64,000 nt of DNA from Gonatopus flavifemur (Eukaryota > Arthropoda > Insecta > Hymenoptera > Dryinidae), in assembly GCA_018340375.1 (NCBI GenBank), contig JAFFJZ010000003.1, positions 12,834,001-12,898,000 of the forward strand, read 5' to 3'. The translations under genes were made by a program, and so were the position numbers. The notes beneath the pieces are model-generated. The model did no database searches, was not told the DNA's origin, and saw only the letters and a list, made by a program, of their open reading frames with translations. Below, in pieces: positions 1-11,299 of this stretch (position 1 is the stretch's first letter; each line of letters begins with the position of its first letter).

Positions 1-2615
1 ACAAGATGAATGAAAGAATAACCATTACTGGAAGATCAACGTTCTACGTAAGTGAAATCATATTGGATATCCCCAAGTTTGATACAATTCATGCGAAGAA
101 TAATGTACACCGTATATAAATACAATATAGCGTATGTACGTAGCGTGTAGCGTAGTTCTTTTTACGTGGGTAAATTCCTACCGTATGAAATAAATTCCTT
201 CTGCCTCCCAGTCGAACAAATTTTTAATGAGAACAAACTAGAAGCGTAAGAAACAACGAGCGAATAACACTCATCTACCTTCTCATATTCGTTCATTTTT
301 TTCATGTGTTTTTCACATTTGATACAAACAAAACCGAATATGGAAAATTCCTCTCAACGATACTTCGATTCAAATTAGCGCGAGTTCAAAGCTACTGCTC
401 TCTTTTTCATTATCATTTCAAATCATCATCGTCATAATGAATGCAAATCTTTTGGTTTCCATCCCAATTCTTTCTCCTCCCATTTTTGGCAGACAGATGG
501 TACGTACAGGCAATCACGGCGTAACGCGAGCACCTCTCGAAAGCATCATAGCAGCAGGGTGCCTCGTTCCTGGGGTTGGATCGAATATTGCGCATCGAGA
601 GTGCCAGTGTTCGTTCATACCATACGGAGTACGATGGTAACAGAAATTCTGAACGAAGAGTGATGGAAGGAGAAATGAAAAGGTTGGATGGCTTGATGTA
701 GAAAGAGAGACACCAAAGGGGTTGGCTCGGATGTTTTTGGATAGAGGCTGAAAGGATATGGAGGATAGATGGCACAGAGTTACGCCGCATCATTTCGCGC
801 TCGCTTTAACTTCACTGATTGAATCATGAATGCGGTTTACCCCCCTGCCACCCCTACACATTCGCTGGCGTTGCACCCAGCGATTAGATTGCTACATGTA
901 CGTATGCGCGAACGGATATAGCCACCGCTAACTTCTTCGCGACAACCATATATAGAATTTTATTTCAAATCGTGCGTATCTAATTTCATTCAATTACGTT
1001 ACGAGGTGAATGTTTTCATCGATCCCCAAGGAGTCGAGAGTCAAATCGTCTTTCTTTTCCTTTTCTTTCTGTTTTTTTTTTTTTTTTATTATCAACGCGA
1101 AGTTTCATTCTCTCGAGTTATATATGAGTTTCTTCTTGCGCGAGGTCAAATTCAGTTGACACCGGCGAGCTTGAATGAATGTGTTGTTCAACTTGGATAA
1201 AGATACAGAAGGGACCATGCGTATATGACATAACGTTGGATGGCTTAGGGAGTCCAAACACGTTTCATGTGATGTTGGATGGGAGTCATAGCTACAACTA
1301 CCATTTCAATCTTCCGAATTGTTATGGTTCACACGTTCATGTGCTAACATCAACGCTTCTATAACGAATCCAACCAATCATCTCTCGCTCGTATCATTAT
1401 TATTTTTGCTGCTATTATAAATGAGAATAAAAGCTGAATTTAATGACAAAAATGTATGGTCGTTTAAAGGGCAAATCTGATAATGTATATTCCTACGTTC
1501 TTATGACTTTCAAAGAATGTACACACGGTGATGCCTAAAACCACGACCGTCATCATTCTCATTGTCGTTAATGCCGTTGATGTTGTTGTTACTGCTGATG
1601 GCACCGCAACAAAATGAAAGCTGTTTGGTACAGCCAAAGGTTTCAACCTCAAGGGAAATACGTCGTAATGCCCACGGAACGGAGTCTCCCTCTCTTCCTC
1701 TCTCTATTCACCTCAGAGTTCTTCTGTCTTGCTTGTCAACCTCGTCTCTCCTTCTCTTTGTCTCTCCTCTCCGCTGTCTCTCTCGTTATCTCCATGACAC
1801 GGACCGACGAACTAACGGCTTCGACCGAAGCACTCGTGTACTCATCAGCCAGACGGACCAAAGGGAGAGAAACCACTTTGGAAGCCATTAATGGGAAGAT
1901 AATCTATATAATGCATCGATCTCATGATCATCCATTATTATTATTATCATTATTGTTATCATCATCACTATCATCATCATTATTATTCAATATTGAAATG
2001 TTTCGCGATACAATTCGAGTAATGTCGCACGAACTCTTGTATGGTTGCAAAAATACATGCTTCCCATAGACTATATTTTCCGGTTTCCGTTACAGTCATG
2101 GCGAAACGAATTTTATGTGCAAAGTGCATATTAAATACACGCGTTGTGGTAAACATTTATGGATATGGGGATCTTTTACGTCTTTTCCTAGTCAGCATCG
2201 ATGCTTCGTTGCAAATTTTTAATACATCCTTTCCGCAGTGTGCAAATGGATTAAAAAAGGAAAACAAAACGACATTGATGAGAGAGGGTATTAGATTTTT
2301 ATATGAAATCTTGTGGATTGGTAGTTTAATAATTTATAATGTTTATTTTCTAAGCTCAGAAAAAAGCAATGTACTCTCAAATATTTTTCCGTTGATACGA
2401 TGTCAAAATGTTACGTGTTTTTCAACCATAAAATAACGCCATCACAAGGGTTCAAAAATCGTTTGAAAGACGTTGAATAGTGATGTATCGAAATCACGGT
2501 TTCAAAACGTGGGTTAAACTGAACGAAATCGTTTTTTGAAATCTATTCATCGCTCTGTAAGTTTGAATCAGTAAAACATTCTGAGCATCAGGGAATTTCA
2601 CTCTTGGGTTAAGAA
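1..2615. other. Gene-free stretch
   Basis: No gene supported. Segment 490-640 is CpG-richer and opens frames on both strands without family resemblance. A poly-T tract lies near 1071 and an ATT/ATC simple repeat at about 1934-1984. The 131-codon frame at 2041-2436 is AT-driven. Confidence 0.45.
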
Positions 2616-2620
2616 ACCTA

Positions 2621-3012
2621 CCCGTACAGCACAACCACCGATCCTCCACCTAAGACTTCGGTGGACCAGAGGTGGAGAATTGGTGGAGATATGGGAGCCC
2701 TGGAAATAAGGGAGAAATAAGGGAGAGTCTCCGTTGAGGCAACGGAGAGGCGACGGAGAAATGTTCACCCCCTGTATTTTCAGTAAAACTTAAATTCGTG
2801 AATTCATACATTCAGATTTGGTTACGTAAATGCACCAATAAGAATTATATCCAAAATACAGGGGGCGGACATTTCTCCGTCGCCTCTCCGTTGCCTCAAC
2901 GGAGACTCTCCCTTATTTCTCCCTTATTTCCACGGCTCCCATTTCTCCACCAATTCTCCACCTCCAGTCCACCGAAGTCCTAGGTGGAGGATCGGTGGTT
3001 GTGCTGTACGGG
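2621..3012. mobile_element. Foldback MITE with 160-bp inverted repeats
   Basis: The arms 2621-2780 and 2853-3012 are near-perfect reverse complements starting CCCGTACAGCACAACCACC, separated by a 72-bp AT-rich loop. TA flanks both ends (2619-2620, 3013-3014). No coding capacity. The extreme arm similarity implies recent origin or selection against divergence. The frame at 2798-2983 merely crosses the right arm. Confidence 0.9.
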
Positions 3013-3053
3013 TATTGAATCCTATTGACTCATGAGATTTAGTACAACCCTAT

Positions 3054-3349
3054 TGAAAATGCCAGGCAGATCCGGACAAAAAACAGTTGTTAGGCTTCGA
3101 ATGATCTTTTTCTCAGGGAATCCGGTCAAAAACTGACAAAATTTCTACCTGGTTTCGTCCGGAATCACTAAACATAAAATATCCTGTTAAAAATGGACAG
3201 AAAAAATGTTGTCAGGTTTTGATATTCCAATTTGGTGATTTGAAACAAAACCAGGTAGAAATTTTGTCAGTTTTTGACCGGGTTTCTTGAGACAAAAACC
3301 GATCAAAGCCTGATAATTATTTTTTCTTCGGATCTGCCTGGCATTTTCA
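3054..3349. mobile_element. Foldback MITE, older copy
   Basis: Inverted arms of about 115-130 bp begin TGAAAATGCCAGGCAGATCCG at both ends. An inner block of about 33 bp (TCAAAAACTGACAAAATTTC followed by TACCTGG) is preserved in both arms. The arms have diverged more than those of the neighbouring element at 2621-3012. No clear target duplication. It lies only 41 bp from that neighbour, so this is an insertion hot spot or a compound element. Confidence 0.75.
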
Positions 3350-3359
3350 GCACGGAAAC

Positions 3360-4620
3360 TTCCCAACGAGAAATGACCATTCAAATCCATTTAAAACCGG
3401 TTTTTCAATGGGTTCAATGAGCTCGAATGGTGATTTGCTATTGCAAAGTTTGTATTACTCAATGAGATTCGCTTGTGCTGCTTTTTACCAGGGCTGTTTG
3501 AATCAGTGGAAGACAGCACTGATTTGCTAATGAAATTCAGGGATTTGAATTTACACAGTAATATCAAGAAAAATATACATAAATAAAGCTATAGAATTCA
3601 TCATTTTTCTTTGATGCAACTTATATGAAATCATTTAATGGGAAAAAATTGGTCAAAGTAAAATCAAAATTACGTCAAAATTCAGGTTTGAACAAAATGA
3701 CGTAAACATCAGTCAATTTTCAGACCATTTTCCTATTTTTTATTATAAAGTTTCCATGTGGAAATATCCAGAGTCGACAGATGGCGCAGTATTGGCAAGT
3801 TTGCATTGGCCAGACTTCAGCGAAACAAACTGTGCCTGTTCAGAATCATTATTGTTTTTGAACTGGCGCCAAATATTACTCTGCGTGGACAGTCTTGGGT
3901 GAGTATCGAAAAGATGCTGTTTGGAGAATATGCAGAATGTTGGATGGTACAATGCGAAAGCAAGAAGATACTGCACTAGTGGATTAGGATTTTACTGATT
4001 TTTCCAACAACACAGTCACTTCCCAAGTGTGCATAAATGTGGGAACATTATTGATCCAAGATTAGCTGGCCTGGGCCAAGAATAAACTGAAATTGGCCTC
4101 ACATTCATGCACACATGAGTTTTATAAAGACAATACTTTTTTATACTGAGCCAGACTTGGGATGATCATCCAATATGTTGAGTTGATGACAATGTGCCAG
4201 CATTGGTGAAACCCTGGCTGACCACAGAATCGATAATAACAGAGTTGGTGTAATCATTCAATTCGTTCAATAGACGACGATGTGTCAATATTGGTAGGAT
4301 ACTGGCTGACTACAGAATCGGCAATGTATTGACTCTAAAATAATGGTCGCGGCAATTTGGTTGTTGGAATGAGCCGAAGTCGCGCTAGCATCAAACCTAT
4401 CAAGCCATCACGGAATCTATCGTGAATTGTATAAGACGTTGATGGAACTGTTACTATAAATGGCAATTTTCGGACTTATATTCAATTATAATTTTTCCAA
4501 CTGTTTTTATATAATTAATGCAAGTATATAAATGGTTTTCATCACTATGTACAAGTTACCTTAATTGTTCATATAGTTGTGAACACTGAATTCGAATAGT
4601 TGCTGTCAAATGATTGATGC
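3360..4620. other. Non-coding stretch with a degenerate 80-bp tandem repeat
   Basis: No gene recognised. Positions 4193-4247 and 4273-4325 are two diverged copies of one unit (GTGCCAGCATTGGTGAAAC, then CTGGCTGACYACAGAATCG). The patch 3740-3910 is CpG-richer, with AGATGGCGC and TGGCGCCAAA motifs and a possible plus-strand donor TTGG|GTGAGT near 3898; it could be a small first exon but nothing confirms it. Confidence 0.4.
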
Positions 4621-4629
4621 GACTATTTG

Positions 4630-4730
4630 AATTTCTCTGAGTGAGTGATTGGTTGTCAACTCGGAGATTCGCTGAGACTAAGCTTCTCATTCAGAGAACC
4701 CGGGTTCAATCCCCACTCAGGGAACTTCTA
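4630..4730 (+). repeat. tRNA-like patch (possible SINE head or pseudo-tRNA)
   Basis: A perfect B-box-type GGTTCAATCCC lies near the 3' end, and the ends TTCTCTGAGTGAG and CCCACTCAGGGAA pair to form a long acceptor-like stem. A convincing D-arm and anticodon arm are not found. Best read as a tRNA-derived fragment, not a working tRNA. Confidence 0.3.
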
Positions 4731-5002
4731 AGAAATCAGTTTCGAAGTGGCTTTTTTTTTTATTACGATGATGAGAAAAATGGATTTCTAATAGTTTTCG
4801 AGGTTCCATGTAACTTCGGTTACCGGTACTGTGCCAGTATTTGGTTTGGTTAGAATTTCTACCTGTGATGTCATCATTTCGACTGCTTGCCATTTCTTAT
4901 CCAGCTCTGGTTAAACAAATTGTCCTGTTGCAATGGCAAAGTTCCACCATAGCAGGCTCACATGAAACGTCAGTACCGACGGGGTGGTGAACTCTATGCT
5001 GG

Positions 5003-5648
5003 CCCTTGAGGTGATACCAGCGACTCCTGAAGATGCAATCACACCCATTGGCTAGAAAAAGACACAACCAAAACTATTCTGACAAATTACTAGAAAACTA
5101 CACGGAAAAAAAATTCCACCAGTCATCATAACCACCCAAAATATCGTGGAAAGTGTATTGTTGATACAACGAATCGTATTGGCATAGAGATGATATATTC
5201 TTTTGTTTTGACCTGGAGATATCGTCATGTTCAACAACCTGCAGTGTGTTTACAACCCGTCTCCGTTGAACATATTGTGTATGCCCTGGTTAAAAAAAAA
5301 CCATTGATTCTCGCCAAATCTCATTGAATCTTGTACAATGTTCTGACCAGATCCTATTCAAGTATTTGTCAATGAGATTTAATCAGATGAATGTATTTTT
5401 TCAACGTGATTCTGATCGAATCTTGCCAAATCTCATTGGATCTTGTATAATGACCAGACCAAATCCCATCAAATTTCATGTCATCAGATTCTATGGATTA
5501 TTTTAACCATGGTGGCTATAGTAACGAGATTGGAAAGTGATGATGACAATATTCTTCTCCCGTGTAAGGAATAAAATCTAAATATCGCTCTATTTTCGAA
5601 TAATCTGTCAGGAAAGATTTGTCAGGGGTCGCTGGTATCCCCTCAATT
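5003..5648. mobile_element. TIR element containing a nested MITE
   Basis: Arms 5003-5030 and 5621-5648 are inverted repeats sharing TTGAGGKGATACCAGCGAC and CCTGA with about 24 of 27 positions paired. True ends may lie further out. The interior is interrupted by the MITE at 5284-5512. The same GATACCAGCG core forms the 15-bp hairpin at 38955-39032, suggesting one element family. Confidence 0.5.
5284..5512. mobile_element. MITE, 229 bp, TG-flanked
   Basis: Ends CCCTGGTTAAAAAAAAACCA and CCATGGTTAAAATAATCCAT (reverse strand) form inverted repeats of about 26 bp. TG lies on both sides (5282-5283, 5513-5514). The interior contains repeated AAATCTCATTGRATCTTGTA. It resembles in its ends the CCCTGTT family at 36691-37206 and 52652-52892. 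Confidence 0.65.
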
Positions 5649-5649
5649 G

Positions 5650-8600
5650 AAATGTTGTTATCATTCTGCCTTTTTACCAGAACTTTTAGAACTGACGAGG
5701 TCATAGCAACCATCTTTGAATAGTTAAGGACTTACGGTTGCAGTGATTTGAAATCTGGTCATGATGACCAGCAAAACAAGACAAAATCACGTGAATCTGC
5801 TTGTGGGAACTAGATGGATTGATTGAAGCCAAAAATAACTACATCACTTGGTTACCCAGTGAATACTTATGAGAGGAAGAGCTCTGTCAATGTTATCATA
5901 TTGATATCCGAATGGTATCATTTTTCTGAGATCTCAGAAAAAATCCTCCTTAAGAGTTCGTTTGGATAACATCCTGGCAATCTCTTATTTTCCTCAGAAA
6001 TCGACGCATCTGATAATATTCTGATATCTTTATGTTAACCTTCTGAAAGGTCTATCTGACCTCTTACACATATTTAAGAGATCTTTAAGAGATCCGGATG
6101 ATAACATATTGTTCACTGGGTATGCGAACCAGATTTTTCTCTGGTCTAGGTCTAGAATTGTCAGTATCGGCTACCCTGGTAACAGCATTCAGCCAGTAGC
6201 GACTCGTGTTTCCATGTTTCCATGGATGACTATATTTTCTTCTTTTTATGTTCTCATTGATCAGTTTGCCATATTTCAACCCACCACGAGTATGAATACG
6301 AAATTTCTTTCTCAACATCCCGATAAGTTTAAATGCTAATCCTCTAGAGATTTTTGTGTAACCATAAATTCAACAACGAATAATGAAAAATTAATATAAA
6401 ACAAATTCAAAAACTGATCAAGGACGAGGAGAGTTCCATATAAGTTGTGTTCGATGTTTTATCAAATCTTATTAATTTCCGTTCATACAATCTATGGCTG
6501 AAGTTTAATCTCTCGAAAAATAACGTGAATGGAAATGTGTGAGATCAACTCGAGTCCCTTGAATTACCAACAATTGTGTACATCCACGTATACATGTCTA
6601 TATATACATATACAGGACATTTCATTGTTAGAATTGCACACGATATATGTATATTCATGTGCATGGGATAAAATCTATTATGTGTGTTTGGTATATCACT
6701 GCTTGCCACTGATGCCAGGCGCTGTCACAGTGCGGTTGCCTGCTATTGTTGCTTCTTCCATACCCAGATACGTCACGCACTGTGGGCTTATCCGAGTGTA
6801 TTCAGGATACATGTCAATTAAGTAGAAAGGACAAAGGAAAATTCTCTCGTAATTTGATTGATATGGGTGCAGGTTTGTATGTTGGATTTATATATAAATA
6901 CTGCCACACACACACACACACACACACACACCATACACATACAAAGCCGTTCGCTTCATCCCTTACACGAGAATGCATGTAAAAGATGAAAATTCACGCA
7001 TTCTGTGAATATTTTCGATAAATTCGTAAAATCTTTTATGAACACACAATAGCGCTATCGATTTTATAAACTCCATATGTCGCATTGTCATTGATGTATA
7101 CGTATTGTTGAGAATAGTCCGCGGAGATATCCTGTTCCGATTGTAATGTTGATTCCATTAGTAATATTAATGAATAATCTGTTGAATTTTCGACGTCTGG
7201 TTTTGTGGAATGCATGATTTCAGGATCGTGATTCATTTGTTTGCCGAATATTTACAATATAGGGGAATATCTTCGAATAATTTTATGGTATTGTAAATGT
7301 TTGAGGATTGCATAAAATTTGCATGGAGAGAAATTTGTAATGAATCTTTTGGAATATTGAATCGTATGCCTGGGAAAAATAACGATTGAATGGAATTGGT
7401 GATGTTAATTCCAATCAATGCGATTTTTTTTTGAATGTGGTACCGATATGGATTCAAGTGAGTGCAAATGATGAAGGCTTCATGCTGCAAATGCCCGACA
7501 GAGCTTGAACAAAGCTTACAAGGACTACCTCACAAATTGGAAGAAACATTTTAACGAAATTTAAATAGTAATTCATTGAACTAATGTGGAACGTTCCAAT
7601 CTGTTGATTAAAGATTGTAATTTCTACGCTTTCCTCTCTCTCAGTATATGAGAAATCCAATTTTTACATTTCGAATCATTGAAGCGAACTTGAACAACCT
7701 TTTTGAATCCAAAAGAATTCAAATTTCATGCTTCAAATCCAAGAAAATCGTATTTAAATATCATGGTCCCGATTCCATGCAATGGAATACTTTTTGCGGA
7801 AATGATATTTCAAAATTGTTTGTGGCTTTCCGGAGAAAAGATCCGTAGTCGCCAAGTCCTTCCAAAGCTCTTCACTAGCGGCTGAAAGGCCAAAGCAAGT
7901 TTGAGCGATTGTGGGAATTTGTACGAAGAGGTCGTAAGACTTTTACGACTATTGTTGTGGGTTAACTACGACTCGGTCGTACGACCCTACCATCGGGTCT
8001 GTGCCACGGCCCAAACTCTAAACAATGAGATTGTTGTTGAACAGATTCAAGGGAAAGAACGAATCTTCTCATTGAAAAATGATGACATAAAATGTAACCA
8101 TACTTGGATTGAATTCCAATGAGATTCGACGAAATTCAATGGTTTGGAGGTTTTGATAAAATTGAAACCGCTGTATATTGTATAACAAAATCCACGCATC
8201 TTTCATCATTAATACGCGAGGAAGGAATATAAGATCACATCTACATGCCTGACGAAACATACTTTTCAATGGTTCGATTGCCGACAATGCCATCCACCGG
8301 TATTGAACAGTGTATTGTGTGTAACGTTCGCGTATTGTGCAGACATTTTTATAAACCTACTTCGAAGAAGAACAAGAGCAGCAGCAGCGGCAGCAGCAAC
8401 AAGAGAGGAGAACAAATACACGTGTTTATATATACGTATACGGGTATTTTATTTACCCCAACCATATGAGCTTTGTTTTTCCCAATAGAAAAATATTCCT
8501 TGCAAATGGTTAGAATAGAAACAAAAGGCGATTGATTGATTGAATTTCGTTCGCTCGCTCGCTTTCTCAACGATTCGAGTGCTTTATGTACATATTTTTT

Positions 8601-10130
8601 TTCCTGTTCTCACTTTTTGGCGAACGGGCGACGAGAGAAAGGGAGAAATTCGACGCAAAATCCGTTTTAATTAACGTAATTAAATTTCGCTCGTGCGGGT
8701 ACCCGCTGCGCGAGAGCAATGCAAATGACGACAAACAATTGTTCCAATATCAAGAGTTAGATTAACATAGATGAAAATGACGAGGTAATATCCGATTTTA
8801 AATAAATCGGATGAATGGATCCGCTATTGTATTCTATGTTTCTTTCTCGCAGAAAATTTACTAATGACAATACATGGTGCCTTGTTTTTTCTGATGTCGA
8901 GGGGATGTTTGTCTGTTTTTTCGCTGTTCAATAAACTTCAATGGTCATGAAAAAAATATAAATTCTCCACTAAATTTGTCGGTCTACGTGTTTTCCTTTC
9001 AGATCGAATTTTGCTATTCGATCTCGAAGAGAATTATTCATCTCAAGTCCGCAACAATGAGCCAGAAAGAATTAATTAGAAAAATCATTCGATCGAAGGA
9101 TTCCATAGTATCGAGGATTCGAATCAGATCCCTTAACGAAGCATCTTCTCTCCTCTCTCTCTCTCTCTCTATTTATCTGGAATAATAATGAAAATTCATC
9201 TAAAAAATAAAATAACTGCACCGAAAGAAAATAATGACGCGCAGCGAATTGCAGGAAGGTATTAAGGAAATGGAATAATCAATAGATTAACAATTGATTC
9301 TTCAGACCGTATATAGGATTTCTTTCTCCTTGTATTTTAACTCGCAAGTCTCATCGTCTGCCAATTATTTTTCTAAAATTACATTCCTTGAATTTGCTCT
9401 CTCTCTCTCTCTCTCTCTATTGCTCTGTTTCCATTCTATAAAATAAAAGCATCGAAGAAAAAAATAAATTTTTTTTTATCCCATTATTCAAGCCCGAAGA
9501 GGGTTCGAAAAATGATCAAATACTCGAAACATCGCTCAATGTAGTACCAGTTGGTAGTACGTTATTTCAGTCATTTTGAAGAGTTGGAAAGAAAATAAAA
9601 TTGAACATTCTTCCTTTAGTTCGATTATTATTTTCATCGGTACGAACCAAAATGACCGATTGTTAGGAATATATGTCTATCCTCTTGAAATACGCTTGTA
9701 CGGCACGTGTGCTGTGAGAAAATAAAACAAATGTATATGTGTAGAACATATAACGATTCCGATTAATTGAAAAAATTAAACAGAGGTATATTTATGAGGT
9801 TGTATTGTTGGATTCGACGATAATCGATTTTGAAAAATTAATCGTGGTCAACTTCATTCGAGGAGGAAGTTAGTTCTATGTGGTAACTAAAGTGGCAATC
9901 GAAGCATCGTAGCATGATTTCATTGATGTTCATAATAGAAGAAAACCATTTTTCAATTCAGTTGATATATTCAGTTCTTTTTAGAACCATTCTTCATTCA
10001 AAAGAATCAATACCCTGATGTTGAACTCTCTTTTTCCATGTATTATAAAGGTTCGAGTATTAAAAAATACTGAATATTTTCAGGTATTTATTTTAGATAT
10101 CTGGAATATCTCGCAAGTTGGGGTATTTAA
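5650..10130. other. Gene-free stretch with repeats
   Basis: No gene supported. Segment 5712-5865 is a diverged copy of 52550-52650 plus 52895-52925 (see findings). A (CA)13 tract lies at 6905-6930 and CT tracts near 9153 and 9402. Segment 8600-8760 is CpG-rich with TAATTAACGTAATTAAAT and ATGCAAAT, homeodomain and octamer-like sites that could mark an enhancer. The frame at 8976-9185 follows a good acceptor (TTTTCCTTTCAG at 9002) but has no recognisable product. Confidence 0.4.
6905..6930. repeat. (CA)13 microsatellite
   Basis: Thirteen uninterrupted CA units. Confidence 0.97.
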
Positions 10131-10132
10131 AG

Positions 10133-10363
10133 TAAATTTCTTGGAGTGAAAATCCACTCCTGAAGAATGCAAATAAATGTTCAAGAATGTCTATTCTTGA
10201 AGACTGAGTGTTCACTCCATGAGAGTGAATTTACACTTTTTTGGAGTGAGAATTTCATTTCTATAAACGAGTGGAATTTCACTCTTTAAAGCAAGTTAAA
10301 ATTTCACTCTTATGGAGTACAAACTCACTCTTCGAGAGTGAATTCTTCACTTCGAGAAATTTA
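10133..10363. mobile_element. GGAGTGA-type MITE, copy 1
   Basis: About 230 bp built of alternating GGAGTGA and TCACTC motifs. The terminal repeats are TAAATTTCTTGGAGTGAA and, in reverse, TAAATTTCTCGAAGTGAA. A TTTAAAG direct repeat borders both ends. Related copies lie at 44650-44867 and 50643-51137. Non-coding; it sits at the 3' side of the candidate minus-strand transcript. Confidence 0.75.
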
Positions 10364-10389
10364 AAGAGCATCCATTGCCATTTAAAAAT

Positions 10390-10481
10390 GTTTAGGTTCC
10401 GCCAATGCTGACAATAGAATATAGCTGTGACGAGCCCGTCAAAGTTTGTCATGTGACGAACTCGTCATTGAATTCGGTAAC
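10390..10481 (-). other. Candidate last exon; 3' end undefined
   Basis: Starts after acceptor TTTATTTGTTGCAG with GTTACC and contains two near-copies of a GACGAGTTCGTCAC-like palindrome. I see no donor. The sequence runs to about 10390, just before the MITE at 10133-10363. A minus-strand AATAAA occurs beyond that MITE at about 10086-10091, so the 3' end may have been moved by the insertion. Confidence 0.35.
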
Positions 10482-10552
10482 CTGCAACAAATAAACTTCA
10501 TTAATATGAGCAAACTTTATGAGTAGTTGGTATGAAAACGATACCTCCTTAC

Positions 10553-10620
10553 CGTAACCTTGTTACATTGATGGGGGGCAATCCTACTCCCTCGTTTCAC
10601 CAGCCTTCGGAAGGTAAAAC
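10553..10620 (-). other. Candidate fourth exon (68 nt)
   Basis: Acceptor ATGCGTTACAG and donor GTAAGGAGG on the minus strand bound 68 bases that start GTTTTAC and contain a GC-rich core. The length is not a multiple of three. The exon lies downstream of the stop in the preceding one, so it would be untranslated. Confidence 0.4.
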
Positions 10621-10694
10621 CTGTAACGCATAAACGATTAGAAAAAGAGAATTCAATAATTAGATGAAATTGAATAAAAAGATAGGTGGCATAC

Positions 10695-10745
10695 CTTCTG
10701 TGGTCACCAACTAATCCAGCGCTATGGACCTAAGGGGAGAGTAAC
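10695..10745 (-). other. Candidate third exon (51 nt) with stop codon
   Basis: Acceptor TTATTTTACAG and donor GTATGCC bound 51 bases that start GTTACTC. Read in phase 0 from the micro-exon it gives VTLPLGP and then TAG. The other two frames are also closed, so coding cannot extend through this exon. It is either the end of a short protein or part of a non-coding RNA. Confidence 0.4.
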
Positions 10746-10811
10746 CTGTAAAATAAAGGAAATTATTAAAGGTCTAATGAGAATTAAGAAAAGGAACGAT
10801 ACTTTACTTAC

Positions 10812-10832
10812 CACGCGAAGACAGAAAGTTAC
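10812..10832 (-). other. Candidate 21-nt micro-exon
   Basis: Between acceptor TTTCTATTTACAG and donor GTAAGTAAAG on the minus strand lie exactly 21 bases, starting GTAAC and ending GCGTG. Both splice sites match consensus well. The length is 7 codons, so the frame from the upstream exon is kept (VTFCLRV). Its flanking introns are about 79 and 66 nt, typical of short insect introns. Confidence 0.45.
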
Positions 10833-10911
10833 CTGTAAATAGAAACATTAGATTATAGGAATAAGTAAAGTGAAAAGAGAATATGTATTAGATATGAATA
10901 TTATATATTAC

Positions 10912-11184
10912 CTGAGTAGAATCATAATTCAGTTGATCGCGAGGGAAGTTGTCAGAGAATGTCGGTCCATGAAAACACTTCACGACACTAGAGGGTTGTT
11001 TTCCACCTAACACTCGCGATAATTCATTTATTGAAACTATACGCGAAAGGGGTGACAGGTTGTAAACAAACCTGGTCATCCATATTGAATTTCCCAGTTG
11101 CTTACTGCGCATGTGCACGGTGTGTTCAAATCGATCCTCAAGCGCGACGATCGATAGTGTCGACATCGACCTTGATTTCCACAC
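10912..11184 (-). CDS. Candidate first exon of an unrecognised minus-strand spliced gene
   Basis: On the minus strand an open frame runs from an ATG at 11184 to a donor CAG|GTAATA at 10911 (phase 0) and ends in FPRDQLNYDSTQ. The sequence is GC-richer than its surroundings. A near-palindromic TGCGCATGTGCAC at 11106-11118, similar to the NRF1/ewg motif of insect housekeeping promoters, lies inside this frame. If it is a promoter site, transcription starts downstream of it, and the better start would be the ATG in AATATGGATGACCAG. I do not recognise the protein. The next exon (21 nt) keeps the frame, and the third gives a stop after seven codons, so the whole product would be about 110 residues or shorter. 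A non-coding transcript is equally possible. Confidence 0.35.
11106..11118. promoter_or_regulatory. NRF1/ewg-like palindromic motif
   Basis: TGCGCATGTGCAC differs by one base from the YGCGCAYGCGCR site bound by NRF1 in animals and its fly relative erect wing. It lies in a CpG-rich patch at the 5' side of the candidate minus-strand spliced gene. A single short motif is weak evidence. Confidence 0.3.
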
Positions 11185-11299
11185 AGCAACTGATAGGTGG
11201 CGAAGTCGCCCGCGACTTGAAAATAATTCAAGCTGGGAATGACAGGAGTTACCCAGAGATATGGTACGCTATATTTTTTTCCTCAGTGTATCCTTCCAT

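Noticed and set aside
3505..3530. TGGAAGAC..TGATTTGCT resembling miR-7
   Set aside because: Central bases mismatch and no hairpin is visible.
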